A DNA stretch of 63,763 bases from assembly GCA_023665825.1 (NCBI GenBank), contig JAMPDE010000002.1, forward strand, positions 342,557-406,319. Reading direction: 5' to 3'. Of the stretch, positions 37,414 through 47,385 are shown piece after piece (position 1 is the stretch's first letter; each line of letters opens with the position of its first letter). The DNA comes from Alistipes senegalensis. Lineage in GTDB: Bacteria; Bacteroidota; Bacteroidia; Bacteroidales; Rikenellaceae. The notes under the pieces were generated by a model. That model did not search any database. It saw only the letters and a program-made list of their open reading frames with translations, and had not been told where the DNA came from. The position numbers and the translations under genes are program-made.

Positions 37414-40400
37414 ATGACAGAGAACATTTACTCGTTCACCAGAACCGTGTTGCGTCGTGCGATGCTCGTTCTGGCAGTTGTCGCTTTGACGCAGGGAGGT
37501 TTCGCGCAAACCTCTTCCCGGCAGATCTCGGGTGTCGTCAAGGATTCGATGGGGCCGGTGCTCGCCGCCACGGTGGTGGTCGACGGTACCTCCATCGGCG
37601 TGTCGACAGGCCTTGACGGCGATTTCACGATCAACGTTCCTGCGAATGCCAAACGACTCGTCGTTTCGTATGTCGGCTACGAGGATGCGTTCGTCGACCT
37701 CGTTCCGTCGAAGACGTCCTACGAGATCGTGTTGAGCGAATCCTCGACCCTCGTGGACGATGTGGTCGTCGTGGGCTACGGCGTGCAGAAACGTTCGGAT
37801 TTGACCGGTTCGGTTTCGTCCGTCAACTCCAAAGTCCTCGAAGCGATGCCCGTTTCGTCGGCTGCGGAAGCGATTACGGGCCGGATGGCCGGTGTGCAGG
37901 TGACCACCTCCGAAGGCGGTCCCGATGCCGAAATCAAAATCCGCGTGCGCGGCGGCGGTTCCATTACGCAGGACAACTCGCCGCTCTTCATCGTCGACGG
38001 ATTTCCCGTCAGCTCGATCAACGACATCGCTCCGGGCGACATCCAGTCAATCGACGTCTTGAAGGATGCTTCGGCGACGGCCATCTACGGTGCGCGCGGT
38101 GCGAACGGCGTCGTGATCGTTACCACCAAGTCGGGTAAGGAGGGCAAAACCACCGTTTCGCTGAACGCCTATTTCGGCTGGAAGTATCTGGCCGAAGAAC
38201 AGGACGTGCTCAATTCGTACGAATATGTCACCTCGCAGTACGAGCTGGCCAACCGGACGGCTACGACGTGGGACAACGACTCCGCTTTCTTGAAGTATTA
38301 CGGTGCGTACGGCGACTTGGAGCTCTACAAGAATCTGTCGACGACCAACTGGCAGCAGGAGATTTTCGGCCGCACCGCTTTCACGCAGAACTACAACGCT
38401 TCGATTACGGGCGGTACCGAGAAGATCAAGTACAACGTCGGTTTGACCCACATGGACGACGAGAGCATCATGATCGGTTCGTCGTTCATGCGTAACAACA
38501 TCAACGCCAAGCTGAACGCCGAAATCTGCAAGGGGCTGACCTTCGATTTCACGGCTCGTTACTCCTATACTACGGTGTTGGGTGCCGGTTCGTCGACCGA
38601 AGGCGGTTCGTCGGTTCCCCGTCTGAAGCACGCCATCCGTTACATGCCTACCAACGGTTTGGCCGAGATGCTGCCCGAAGGAGACGAATACATCGAAGAG
38701 TTGCTGGCTACCAACTCCGCCGAGTTCTTGAATCCGGTGGATATCACCAACGACGAGTATAAGAAAAGCACCCGTCAGCGCCAGACCTACAACGGTGCGT
38801 TGAACTGGAAAATCATCGAGGGGCTGACCTTCCGTTCGGAGTGGGGCGCTGACCTCTACGACGAGCGGAACGACACGTTCTACGGTCTTTCGACCTCTAC
38901 GGCCCGCAAGAACAATCTGGCGCCCGTAGCCATGAAACAGAAGAAAGATTCCTACACGTGGCGCATCGCCAATACGATGACCTATCAGAAGACGTTCGAC
39001 CAACGGCACGACTTGACGGTGATGGTCGGTCAGGAGGTCAATTCGAGCGTTTCCAACTCGTTGAAAGTCGAGGCTCGCTACTTCCCCAAAACCGTGACGC
39101 GCAAAATCGCGCTCGCCAACATGGATCTCGGTACGGCCCGTCCGATCAGTTCGAGTGTGGGCATGCCCAACAATCTGGCGTCGGTCTTCGGCCGTGTGAA
39201 TTACTCGTTCGACAGCCGGTACATGCTGACGGCTTCGATTCGTGCCGACGGTTCGTCGAAATTCGCTCCGGGTCACCAGTGGGGTTACTTCCCGTCGGCC
39301 GCTGTGGGTTGGCGAATCTCCGAAGAACGCTTCATGAAGGGGGCCGAGAACTGGCTCTCGAACCTGAAACTGCGTTTCTCCTACGGTGCGTCGGGTAACA
39401 ACCGCATTGACAACGACTTGTATCGCTATGTATACGAAGTTTCGTCGCCCTCGAAGATGTACGGCATCAACGGCGTCGAGCAGAGCATCATGACGACCAA
39501 AGGTTCGCTGCCCAATCCCGATCTGACATGGGAAACCACCATCACCCGCAACTTGGGTATCGACTTCGGCTTCTTCAACAACCGACTGACCGGTTCGGTC
39601 GAACTCTATTGGAATACGACCAAAGACCTGTTGATCGCCGCTTCGATTCCTTCTTCGTCGGGTTTCACCTCGCAGTATCAGAACATCGGTAAGACCGCGA
39701 ACAAGGGTGTCGAGGTCTTGGTCGATGCCGTGCTGGTGGACAAAGAGAACTTCCGCTTGAACTTCAATGCCAACCTCTCCTATAATAAGAATAAGGTCGA
39801 GGAGCTGGGTTACGCCCAGTCGATGCTCGTAGGTTCGGGATGGGAAAGCACCATCAGCGGTTTGGGCGACTATCTGGTCGAAGTGGGCAAACCGATCGGT
39901 CAGGTATACGGTTTCCGTTGCGACGGGTTCTATACGGTCGACGATTTCAACTACACCTACGACCCCGATTCCAAAACGGCTACGTGGACGTCGAAAGACG
40001 GCATCGAATCGTTGCCCTACGGCGGTTCGCCCATGCCGGGTGCCATGAAAATCAAGGACTTGAACGGCGACGGCAAAATCGATTCGTCCGACCGCGAGGT
40101 GTTGGGTTGCGTGCAGCCGACCATTACGGGCGGTTTCAACCTGTCGGCCCAGTTCTATGGCTTCGACGTCGCCGCCTATTTCAATTACAGCGTCGGCAAC
40201 AAGGTCTACAATGCCAACAAGATCGAGTTCACGTCGACGTTCAATACCCGTAAGTACGGTAACTTGTTGGGCATCATGCGCAACCGTTTCACGTACATCG
40301 ACCCGGAGACCGGTACGACGCTGATGAACGACATCGACGCTCTGCGTGCCGCCAACGAGAACGCCACGATCTGGACGCCGACCAACATCACGCGCGGCGT

Positions 40401-40671
40401 ATTGACCGATTGGGCGTTGGAGGACGCTTCGTTCCTCCGTCTGTCGAACCTGACGGTGGGTTATACGCTCCCGCAGAAGTGGACGAAGAAAATCGGCATG
40501 TCCCGTCTGCGCGTTTACTGCACGGGTACGAACCTCTTCTGTTGGACGGGTTACAGCGGCTACGATCCCGAAGTGGATACGCGCCGTTCGACTCCGCTGA
40601 CTCCCAACGTCGATTATTCGGCATTCCCGCGTGCCCGTCAGTGGGTGGTAGGTGCCAACATCACATTCTAA
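37414..40671 (+). CDS. SusC-like TonB-dependent outer-membrane oligosaccharide transporter
   Basis: The 1085-residue protein begins with a signal peptide, then a carboxypeptidase-regulatory-like domain (QISGVVKDSMGPVLAATVVV, about residues 34-110), a plug domain (residues about 115-235 with VVVVGYGVQKRSDLTGSV), and a beta-barrel ending in the C-terminal aromatic NITF. With the SusD partner it takes up pectin oligosaccharides across the outer membrane using TonB energy. The size is normal for SusC. It is the first gene of the operon with susD 13 bases downstream. Confidence 0.97.
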   Translation: MTENIYSFTRTVLRRAMLVLAVVALTQGGFAQTSSRQISGVVKDSMGPVLAATVVVDGTSIGVSTGLDGDFTINVPANAKRLVVSYVGYEDAFVDLVPSKTSYEIVLSESSTLVDDVVVVGYGVQKRSDLTGSVSSVNSKVLEAMPVSSAAEAITGRMAGVQVTTSEGGPDAEIKIRVRGGGSITQDNSPLFIVDGFPVSSINDIAPGDIQSIDVLKDASATAIYGARGANGVVIVTTKSGKEGKTTVSLNAYFGWKYLAEEQDVLNSYEYVTSQYELANRTATTWDNDSAFLKYYGAYGDLELYKNLSTTNWQQEIFGRTAFTQNYNASITGGTEKIKYNVGLTHMDDESIMIGSSFMRNNINAKLNAEICKGLTFDFTARYSYTTVLGAGSSTEGGSSVPRLKHAIRYMPTNGLAEMLPEGDEYIEELLATNSAEFLNPVDITNDEYKKSTRQRQTYNGALNWKIIEGLTFRSEWGADLYDERNDTFYGLSTSTARKNNLAPVAMKQKKDSYTWRIANTMTYQKTFDQRHDLTVMVGQEVNSSVSNSLKVEARYFPKTVTRKIALANMDLGTARPISSSVGMPNNLASVFGRVNYSFDSRYMLTASIRADGSSKFAPGHQWGYFPSAAVGWRISEERFMKGAENWLSNLKLRFSYGASGNNRIDNDLYRYVYEVSSPSKMYGINGVEQSIMTTKGSLPNPDLTWETTITRNLGIDFGFFNNRLTGSVELYWNTTKDLLIAASIPSSSGFTSQYQNIGKTANKGVEVLVDAVLVDKENFRLNFNANLSYNKNKVEELGYAQSMLVGSGWESTISGLGDYLVEVGKPIGQVYGFRCDGFYTVDDFNYTYDPDSKTATWTSKDGIESLPYGGSPMPGAMKIKDLNGDGKIDSSDREVLGCVQPTITGGFNLSAQFYGFDVAAYFNYSVGNKVYNANKIEFTSTFNTRKYGNLLGIMRNRFTYIDPETGTTLMNDIDALRAANENATIWTPTNITRGVLTDWALEDASFLRLSNLTVGYTLPQKWTKKIGMSRLRVYCTGTNLFCWTGYSGYDPEVDTRRSTPLTPNVDYSAFPRARQWVVGANITF

Positions 40672-40684
40672 ATCTATTAGCCGT

Positions 40685-42694
40685 ATGAAAATGAAAAAGT
40701 TATATGCGTATGTGCTGATGTTCGCGGCGACCGGATTCGGGGTTACCTCCTGCTCGGATTTTCTGCAGCCGGAGTCGCCCTCGGCGTTCACGCCCGAACT
40801 CGTCTACGAGAACTACGATTTTACCTACAAGGGACTGATGGGCGTCTACTCCAAATTCAACGAAGACGCTACTTACTCGCAGTATCTCGGCATCATTCTC
40901 AACTGCCAGAGCGATACGGAGATCCGTTCGTTCACCGTCACCAAGCCCGCCAGCGACGACGGTCGCGGTACCACCAATTACATGGAGGCTACCGACGGTT
41001 CGGGTGCGATGGTTACCAAAGCTGTCGAGGCATTGTACATCGCTATCGAGCGTGCCAACCTGCTGATCGAAGGCATCGAGGGTTCCGCTTCCTACAAATC
41101 GGGCGAGACGGATTTCGTGCAGATGCACGGCGAGGCCATTGCCCTGCGTGCGCAGTGCTACCGCGATTTGATTCGGATGCTGGGCAACGTGCCGTTCAAG
41201 ATGGAGGCCACTAAGACCGACCTCTCGAACGTCTATCTGCCCAAAACCGACCGTTTCCAGATTATGGAGACGCTGATCGCCCAGTTGCAGCAGTATGAAG
41301 CCGAGCTTCCTTGGAAACAGGAGACGCCCGAACGCATCACGCGCGGATACGCACACGGCCTTTGCGCCCAGTTGGCGTTGATGCGTGCCGGCTGGAACTT
41401 CACGCCGGAAGGCGAATGGGTCGAGCCCGCCGCCGATGCGAAGGATTACTACAAAATCGCGATGGAGCAGACCAAGACCGTGATGGACGAGGGCGGTTAC
41501 AGCTTGACGCAGGCTTCGGCCGACTATTCGGGCTATGAGACCTTCTGGCGGACCATCAACCAGCGGCAATATGCCGACAACGAGGTGCTCTATCAGATCG
41601 GATTCATCCTGTCGCGTTCGTCCGAGTTCGGTTATACCATCGGCCCGCGTATCCGTAATACTACTACCAAGTACGGTTACAATACGCAGGGACAGATTTT
41701 CGTGCCGATCGAATTCTTCTATTCGTATCATCCCGAAGACACGCGCCGTCCCGTTTCGGTATACTTCTCCGACTTCCGCGACATGTCGAGCACGTCGGAT
41801 TACGCCAATGCCGTGACTTCGACGACGGGTATCAGCGAGTACCTCATCAGCAACCCGCAGGAGTTCCGTGTGGGCAAGTGGAACACGATGTGGATGCCGA
41901 GCGACTTCGCCGCCGCTTCCTACGCCGCCAATACCAAGACCGGTACGGGCGTCGCTTTCCCGATGATGCGCTATTCGGATATTCTGCTGATGTATGCCGA
42001 AGCCGCCTATAATTACAACGGTTCGGTTACGGCCGATGCCAAAGCGGCTCTGAAAGAGGTTCGCCAGCGCGCTATTCCGACGATGTCGGATGCCGATTTC
42101 GAGACCTATCTCGCCGGCAAGTCGGCCGACCGTCGGGGCGACAAGTTCATGAAGGCTATCAAGGACGAGCGCCGCTGGGAGTTCGTCGGCGAGGGCATCC
42201 GCAAATGGGACCTCATCCGTTGGGGCGAATTGGCCGAAGCCATCGACGACATGAAAGCGGCCTGCAAAACGATCGTTGCCGAAGAGCCGAATTACAAATT
42301 CGAGTTCCCGACTCGCAAGGTCAATGGCGAAACGATTACCCGCACGATTCCGAAAGTCGTCTATTACAAGTACGATGCGAACAACGAGATGATCGCCGAC
42401 ATCAACCTCGACTACGAACTCGGCAAGGCTCCGTCGGCCGAATACTATTCGTCGTTGGCTTCGGGCGGTACGTCGAGCTGGTTTTACAGTCAGGACGAGG
42501 CTTCGGGCGAAATCAAGCTCAACAGCGGCATCACCAAAAAGAACAGCAGTTATAACGAGTATCTGGACGACATCGCCAAAGGTTTGGCCGATCCGAATTA
42601 CGGTGCCGTGAACTGCCCCTTCTATCCGATTCCGGCGAACATGATTCGCGACTACAACGGAGTGCTGCAGCAGGACTACGGTTTCTCCAACTGA
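40685..42694 (+). CDS. SusD-like (RagB) surface glycan-binding lipoprotein
   Basis: The 669-residue lipoprotein has a signal ending GVTSC (Cys at about residue 20) and a TPR-rich SusD fold; landmarks are the conserved N-terminal SDFLQPESPSAF, the ERANLLIEGI helix, GEAIALRAQCYRDLIRMLG, and the C-terminal RRWEFVGEGIRKWDLIRWGE typical of SusD. It should lie as a lid over the SusC barrel and bind pectin oligomers. I use the ATG at 40685; the frame is open a little upstream into susC. It is larger than most SusD proteins. Confidence 0.96.
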   Translation: MKMKKLYAYVLMFAATGFGVTSCSDFLQPESPSAFTPELVYENYDFTYKGLMGVYSKFNEDATYSQYLGIILNCQSDTEIRSFTVTKPASDDGRGTTNYMEATDGSGAMVTKAVEALYIAIERANLLIEGIEGSASYKSGETDFVQMHGEAIALRAQCYRDLIRMLGNVPFKMEATKTDLSNVYLPKTDRFQIMETLIAQLQQYEAELPWKQETPERITRGYAHGLCAQLALMRAGWNFTPEGEWVEPAADAKDYYKIAMEQTKTVMDEGGYSLTQASADYSGYETFWRTINQRQYADNEVLYQIGFILSRSSEFGYTIGPRIRNTTTKYGYNTQGQIFVPIEFFYSYHPEDTRRPVSVYFSDFRDMSSTSDYANAVTSTTGISEYLISNPQEFRVGKWNTMWMPSDFAAASYAANTKTGTGVAFPMMRYSDILLMYAEAAYNYNGSVTADAKAALKEVRQRAIPTMSDADFETYLAGKSADRRGDKFMKAIKDERRWEFVGEGIRKWDLIRWGELAEAIDDMKAACKTIVAEEPNYKFEFPTRKVNGETITRTIPKVVYYKYDANNEMIADINLDYELGKAPSAEYYSSLASGGTSSWFYSQDEASGEIKLNSGITKKNSSYNEYLDDIAKGLADPNYGAVNCPFYPIPANMIRDYNGVLQQDYGFSN

Positions 42695-42725
42695 TGAATG
42701 TGTCACAAAAAAGTAAGATCGAATT

Positions 42726-44606
42726 ATGAAATACATGAAAAAATTTGCGATGCTGTTGGCGGCGTTCTGCGCCGTACTGGCCGTATCGTGCTCGGATGAC
42801 GAAACCGATTCGGGTGTTGCCGATCGGCTGTTCCGTCCGGTTACGGTGACGCTCGTGCCGCGTGGTACGACGTTGACAGCCAGTTGGACAGGCATCAAGG
42901 GTGCGGTCGGTTACTGGGTCGAGCTCTACTCGCGCGAGTCGGTGCAGAATGCGACCGGAACTTCGCACAACGAATACCAGCTGGTAGCCAGCAACGAGCA
43001 GCTGTCCGAACCGAAATGGACGGTTTCGGGGTTGGACTACAACACGATTTACTATTTCCGCGTGAAAGCCATTCACAACGACGCTGCGCAGAACTCCTAC
43101 TTCTCGGACTTCTATTCGATTCGCGTGCCGGGTAAGACGGAGGTGCTTTCGTGCGTCGTCGTCGATCAGGTGAAAGCCATCGTCGACTTCACGTGGATGG
43201 ATGGGTACGGCGTCGAGTTCGTGACTATCACGGCTCCCGACGGCGGTGTGCAGACGGTCTACGTGGACGATGCTGCAGGCGGGTTCACCCAGAGCGGATT
43301 CGCTTCGGGTACCTACACCGCTACGGCCGGCAATTCGAAAGAGACGTTCAACACCGTGCAGTTTGTCATTCCGGTGCTCTATGCGATGGATTTGTCGAAA
43401 GTTACGTTCGACGACATCACGTTCCAGTGGCGTGCCGATGCCGATATCCGGCAGTTGGTGTTGACCAACGCGACGGATGCTTCCGACGTGGTCGAAATCG
43501 AGCTTTCGTCCGAAGCGAAGGAGAATGGTGAATACGTTTACCCGATGTCCGACGGGCTTTTGAAACCCAATACGACCTACAACGCCGTGTTGCGGTATGC
43601 CGACGACCTCGAAGAGCCGAAAGAGGACTCCAACATGGTATCGTTCACTACCATGCAGACCAAACCTGCCGGTGTCGTGGTGGTTTCCACAGTCGATGAA
43701 TTCAAGGCGGCTTACACCATCGACGGTGCTGTCGTTGCGCTTCAGCCGGGCGAATATATCTTCGAGGAAAACGTCGTGATTACTGGTGCAGTGACTATCA
43801 TGGCCGCTACGAAGCAGATGCCGAAACTGATCGTCAACCAGTTCACCGTGAGCCCGACGAAGTATCTCGACGGTACGATCCGCTTCGAGAACCTCGAATG
43901 CGAGTGCAAGAACTTGAACAACACGACTTCGTGCTTCATCGACCATACGGGGCAGGCGGCGAATATCAAGCGCATCGAGGTCGAGGGATGCTACATCCAC
44001 GATTACGGTTCCTCGTTCATGCGTTTCAACCGCGTTGATTTTACGGTCGAGGAAGTTTACGTCAACGATTGCCGTCTGTTGCGCATGTACGGTCAGAATA
44101 GTTACATGAACCTGACGAAGGGTGTGAACGAAGTAACCTACACGAACAACACGACGACGGGTCTGAATACCCAGAACACCGGTGTCCGTTTCCTGACCTA
44201 CAATGCGAACGATGCGACGCGTGTGGTGGTCAACAACAACACCTTCGCCGATTACCACAACAAGGGTCGTCTGTTCTTCCATATCAACGGTTTGATATCG
44301 GGTTCCGATACGGCCGGTTCGGTTGAAATCAGAAACAACATCTTCTGTACCGAAGAAGAGGTGCTTTGCAACGTCGACAACTTTGCGTCCCGCACCGTCA
44401 TGACCAACATCGAAAACAACGTCGTGACCAAAGGCTGGGGTAATGGCAACGATAGCGGTACGGATCCGACCGAGAAACTCGCTTCGTGGGGTAACAAGTA
44501 CGTCGAATTCGATCCGCAGTTCAAGAACTACGCCGGATGCGACTTCACCGTCGGCAACGACGAGGTGCGCAAACTGGGCGTGGGTGACCCGCGTTGGCTC
44601 AAATAA
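42726..44606 (+). CDS. surface lipoprotein with FnIII domains and a right-handed beta-helix (DUF4957/DUF5123-like)
   Basis: The 626-residue lipoprotein has Cys22 in AVLAVSC followed by SDDETD, the acidic tag that targets Bacteroidota lipoproteins to the cell surface. Two fibronectin-type domains occupy roughly residues 35-310 (DYNTIYYFRVKAIHND). From about residue 320 the protein is a beta-helix similar to DUF4957 and DUF5123 modules, with short Asn- and Val-rich turns such as RVVVNNNTFADYHNKG. It ends in GDPRWLK, as does the next protein. By position (third gene after susCD) it is a candidate surface glycan-binding protein; the beta-helix resembles pectinase folds, but I see no clear catalytic motif. 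Confidence 0.8.
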   Translation: MKYMKKFAMLLAAFCAVLAVSCSDDETDSGVADRLFRPVTVTLVPRGTTLTASWTGIKGAVGYWVELYSRESVQNATGTSHNEYQLVASNEQLSEPKWTVSGLDYNTIYYFRVKAIHNDAAQNSYFSDFYSIRVPGKTEVLSCVVVDQVKAIVDFTWMDGYGVEFVTITAPDGGVQTVYVDDAAGGFTQSGFASGTYTATAGNSKETFNTVQFVIPVLYAMDLSKVTFDDITFQWRADADIRQLVLTNATDASDVVEIELSSEAKENGEYVYPMSDGLLKPNTTYNAVLRYADDLEEPKEDSNMVSFTTMQTKPAGVVVVSTVDEFKAAYTIDGAVVALQPGEYIFEENVVITGAVTIMAATKQMPKLIVNQFTVSPTKYLDGTIRFENLECECKNLNNTTSCFIDHTGQAANIKRIEVEGCYIHDYGSSFMRFNRVDFTVEEVYVNDCRLLRMYGQNSYMNLTKGVNEVTYTNNTTTGLNTQNTGVRFLTYNANDATRVVVNNNTFADYHNKGRLFFHINGLISGSDTAGSVEIRNNIFCTEEEVLCNVDNFASRTVMTNIENNVVTKGWGNGNDSGTDPTEKLASWGNKYVEFDPQFKNYAGCDFTVGNDEVRKLGVGDPRWLK

Positions 44607-44624
44607 CACAACGAATGTTGCTCG

Positions 44625-44653
44625 GGGCGGGGGAGCCCGACGCTCTCCCGCCC
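44625..44653 (+). repeat. strong hairpin between the two beta-helix lipoprotein genes
   Basis: An 11-bp stem (44625-44635 with 44643-44653, one wobble) closes on a 7-base loop. It is followed by purine-rich sequence, not by a T run. It may protect or process the operon mRNA rather than end it. Confidence 0.6.
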
Positions 44654-44700
44654 GCCAGAGCGAAAAGGATTAACCGAAAAAATAAAAAACAACAATAGTT

Positions 44701-47067
44701 ATGAAAAAAAATCCGTTCATTTCGCGCCTTGCAACTTCCGTTGCAGCGGTCGCTTTGACAATCGGCATGGCGTTCACTTTTTCGGCTTGCTCGGATGACG
44801 ACGAAGTCGTCGATCCCGCTACGGAGTCTTCGCGCCTGTCCGTTCCCGTCGTGAATGAAGTCGCTGAAGCCGACATTACGACGTCGAGCCTCAAATTTTC
44901 GTGGGAAGCCGTCGAGGGCGCTTCGTCCTATTCGGCCCAGATTCGTCTCTCCGAAGCAGGCGACATCTACCGCGAACGCATGATCGAAAACGCTAACGAA
45001 GTGACGTTCGAGAACCTCGATGACAACACCGAGTACTATTTCCGCGTGCGCGCCAACCACAAGCTGAACGAAAGCCGCAATTCGGCCTACTCCGTCTATA
45101 CGATGGTCAAGACCGTTGCGGCCGACCCGACCGTTCCGCAGCTGGCGGTTCCGGCCAACGTGATGTGCGACAAGTCCAAGACGTCCAAAACGGAGCTCAC
45201 GTTCATGTGGGATTCGGTCGAGGGTGCTACGGCCGGTTACGCCGTTACGCTGACCTCCATCGGCGTGGATGATTTCACCGCCACGACGACCGACAATAGC
45301 TACACGTTCACCGGTTTGGTTTCGGGTAATCATTATTTCTTCACCGTGCGCGCCTGCGAGGTGAAAGAGGGCGACAACGTACTCTACGCCGCTTCTAAAA
45401 ACTCGGGTGCGGTCAAGGCTACGACGGTCGGACAGCTGCCGGTGCCGAAGAACCTGAAATTCCAAGACAAAATGGCACATGCCGTTAAGTTCGTGTGGGA
45501 TGCTGTGCCCAATGCCAAGGATTATGCCTATGAATTGCAGACGCTTACCGTTAGCGGTGACCCGAAGACGGTGAAAGAGGGTCTCATGTCTGAACTTACG
45601 GGCAATATCACGCCGGGCGAAACCGTTTATGCGACGGCGACTACTCTGACGTCGATGACTTTCTTCGGTTTGGACAACGATACCTACTATTCGTTCTGTG
45701 TCAAGGCTGTTCCCGCCAGCGATGCTTACCTCGAATCGGAGTTTACCGACTATTGCGTTATCAAGACGCTCGAATACGACCCTACGCCGCTGTCTACTCC
45801 GAAACTCACGGTTAAGAATGCGATGTCGGTGAAAGTGTTCCTTGCATGGAAAGAGGTTGAAAAAGCCGCAGGATACGATATCCAGTTCGCACCCGCAGGC
45901 ACCGATGTCGCCGATGACGACGAGTATTATCTGATTAAGCTCGAACCCAACGAAACTACGGGCGAGTTGGCTCTCGAAAAAGGCATTGATGGATACGGCC
46001 CCGAGGGAAATAAGACGGCTCTCGAACCCGAAAAGATTTACAAGGTCCGCATGCGGACCTATGCCGACGAGTCTGATCCTACCGTTTCCAACTCGTTGTG
46101 GACGGACTGGAAAGAGGTGAAAACTCCGGCGTTGGCCAAAGCGTTGACGATTGAGAGTGCCGAAGAGATGGAAGTCGCTATCGATTGTATGGCCGAAGGC
46201 GGTGTGCTGACGTTGAAAGCCGGCGACTACAACACCTCGAAAACATACAATCTTACGCAATCTATCACGATTACTGGCGAATCCGCTACGAATCGTCCGA
46301 AAGTGAACATTGGGCAATTCGTAGTTTGTCCGACCGAGCCTTGCGAGAAGATTCGTATCGCCAATATCGAATTCACCAATTTCAAGCTTAAAGCCGACGG
46401 TACGTTGAATACAGACTCGAATGCAGAGAAGTATTTCCTCGATAACTCCGGGCAAAAAGCCCATGTAGAAACGATGGAAGTCGAAAACTGCGTGGTTTGG
46501 GGCGGTTTCAAGAGCGCATTTTTCCGTATGAACCGAACTGATTTCGGTGTCAATAACCTGACGATTAAGGACAATATCGTCTGTGTCGGCGGTTCTGACG
46601 GCGGGTTCGTAGCAGCTAATAGTAAGGCTTTCGGTAAAAAGTGGGTAATTACCGGCAATACGATCGATGGAATGGGTTCGGTTTACGGGAATACTAAAAC
46701 CGGTCAGCTTATTCGATTCCCGAATGGGGCTGCTGATGTTGCGTTCGAAGCGGAAGTTACGAACAATACCATGTACAACATTAAGTACATTAGCAATAAT
46801 AAAGATCTTTTCGAAGCTCCCAAGGGCTCTGTTACGGTGAAGAAGAACATTATTACGATCGATTCGAGTATTACTTGGGCGAAGGACATCGGTATTAAAG
46901 CAACGTATACGTCGGAAGATAACTTCATCTACAATACGGTGAGCACGATTACGGGCTTCACGGTGGCAGACCCGCAGATTTCGAGCTACGAGTTCTTGAA
47001 GAACTACAAACCGGCGAATGCGGATGTTATTGCTGCCGGTGCCGGTGACCCGCGTTGGTTGAAATAA
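44701..47067 (+). CDS. second surface lipoprotein with FnIII domains and a beta-helix (DUF4957/DUF5123-like)
   Basis: The 788-residue paralogue of the preceding protein has Cys30 in FTFSAC followed by SDDDE. Three or four FnIII-like repeats fill roughly residues 45-475 (NTEYYFRVRANHKLNESRN, a near copy of the segment in its neighbour), then a beta-helix with VECNCxxW-like turns to the C-terminal GDPRWLK. It should also be displayed at the surface and bind pectin. The last 900 bases are less GC-rich than the first part (43% in the line 46861-46920 against 55% in 45001-45060). No catalytic residues can be assigned. Confidence 0.8.
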   Translation: MKKNPFISRLATSVAAVALTIGMAFTFSACSDDDEVVDPATESSRLSVPVVNEVAEADITTSSLKFSWEAVEGASSYSAQIRLSEAGDIYRERMIENANEVTFENLDDNTEYYFRVRANHKLNESRNSAYSVYTMVKTVAADPTVPQLAVPANVMCDKSKTSKTELTFMWDSVEGATAGYAVTLTSIGVDDFTATTTDNSYTFTGLVSGNHYFFTVRACEVKEGDNVLYAASKNSGAVKATTVGQLPVPKNLKFQDKMAHAVKFVWDAVPNAKDYAYELQTLTVSGDPKTVKEGLMSELTGNITPGETVYATATTLTSMTFFGLDNDTYYSFCVKAVPASDAYLESEFTDYCVIKTLEYDPTPLSTPKLTVKNAMSVKVFLAWKEVEKAAGYDIQFAPAGTDVADDDEYYLIKLEPNETTGELALEKGIDGYGPEGNKTALEPEKIYKVRMRTYADESDPTVSNSLWTDWKEVKTPALAKALTIESAEEMEVAIDCMAEGGVLTLKAGDYNTSKTYNLTQSITITGESATNRPKVNIGQFVVCPTEPCEKIRIANIEFTNFKLKADGTLNTDSNAEKYFLDNSGQKAHVETMEVENCVVWGGFKSAFFRMNRTDFGVNNLTIKDNIVCVGGSDGGFVAANSKAFGKKWVITGNTIDGMGSVYGNTKTGQLIRFPNGAADVAFEAEVTNNTMYNIKYISNNKDLFEAPKGSVTVKKNIITIDSSITWAKDIGIKATYTSEDNFIYNTVSTITGFTVADPQISSYEFLKNYKPANADVIAAGAGDPRWLK

Positions 47068-47117
47068 TGAACGAAATCCGCAGGATGCTTTATCGGGACG
47101 ACCGATAAATCCGGTAA

Positions 47118-47151
47118 GGGGGTGTCTACTACTTGTTAGACCCCCCTTTTT
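47118..47151 (+). terminator. rho-independent terminator ending the susC operon
   Basis: A stem of GGGGG-T-GTCTA (47118-47128, one mismatch) pairs with TAGACCCCCC (47137-47146) and is followed by five T. It ends the operon 51 bases after the second beta-helix gene. Confidence 0.85.
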
Positions 47152-47178
47152 GTCGAATGAAAAAAAATACTAACTTTG
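47149..47178 (+). promoter_or_regulatory. promoter of the small membrane-protein cassette
   Basis: TTTG at 47149-47152 and TAACTTTG at 47171-47178 are 18 bases apart. The start codon at 47183 lies only four bases past the -7 element, so the transcript would be leaderless or nearly so. Confidence 0.7.
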
Positions 47179-47182
47179 CAAT

Positions 47183-47383
47183 ATGAAAGCAGTCGAAGAA
47201 ATCGGAAAGTGGTTTTTAGATATTGCCAAATATGTTGCCACCGCATGTATTTTGTCCTCTTTTTTGGGGGAGATAGGCAATGGGTGGATTATGTATCTCG
47301 TTAGTTTCGTGACTGTATTTTGTTGCATGGCAATCGGGGTATACTTATTGAATAAGAAAAAGAAAAAAGGAAAGGAGGAATAG
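47183..47383 (+). CDS. small two-helix membrane protein (DUF6722-like)
   Basis: The 66-residue protein has an amphipathic start (KAVEEIGKWFLDIAKYVATA), two hydrophobic helices, and a basic tail NKKKKKGKEE. It resembles DUF6722 proteins of Bacteroides by pattern; the function is unknown. It has its own promoter and is flanked by terminators, so it is not part of the pectin operon around it. Its base composition is lower in GC than its neighbours. It ends two bases before the next small gene. Confidence 0.7.
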   Translation: MKAVEEIGKWFLDIAKYVATACILSSFLGEIGNGWIMYLVSFVTVFCCMAIGVYLLNKKKKKGKEE

Positions 47384-47385
47384 TT

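Noticed and set aside
38047-40791. A 914-codon open frame antisense to susC
   Set aside because: SusC is certain on the other strand; the antisense translation looks random.
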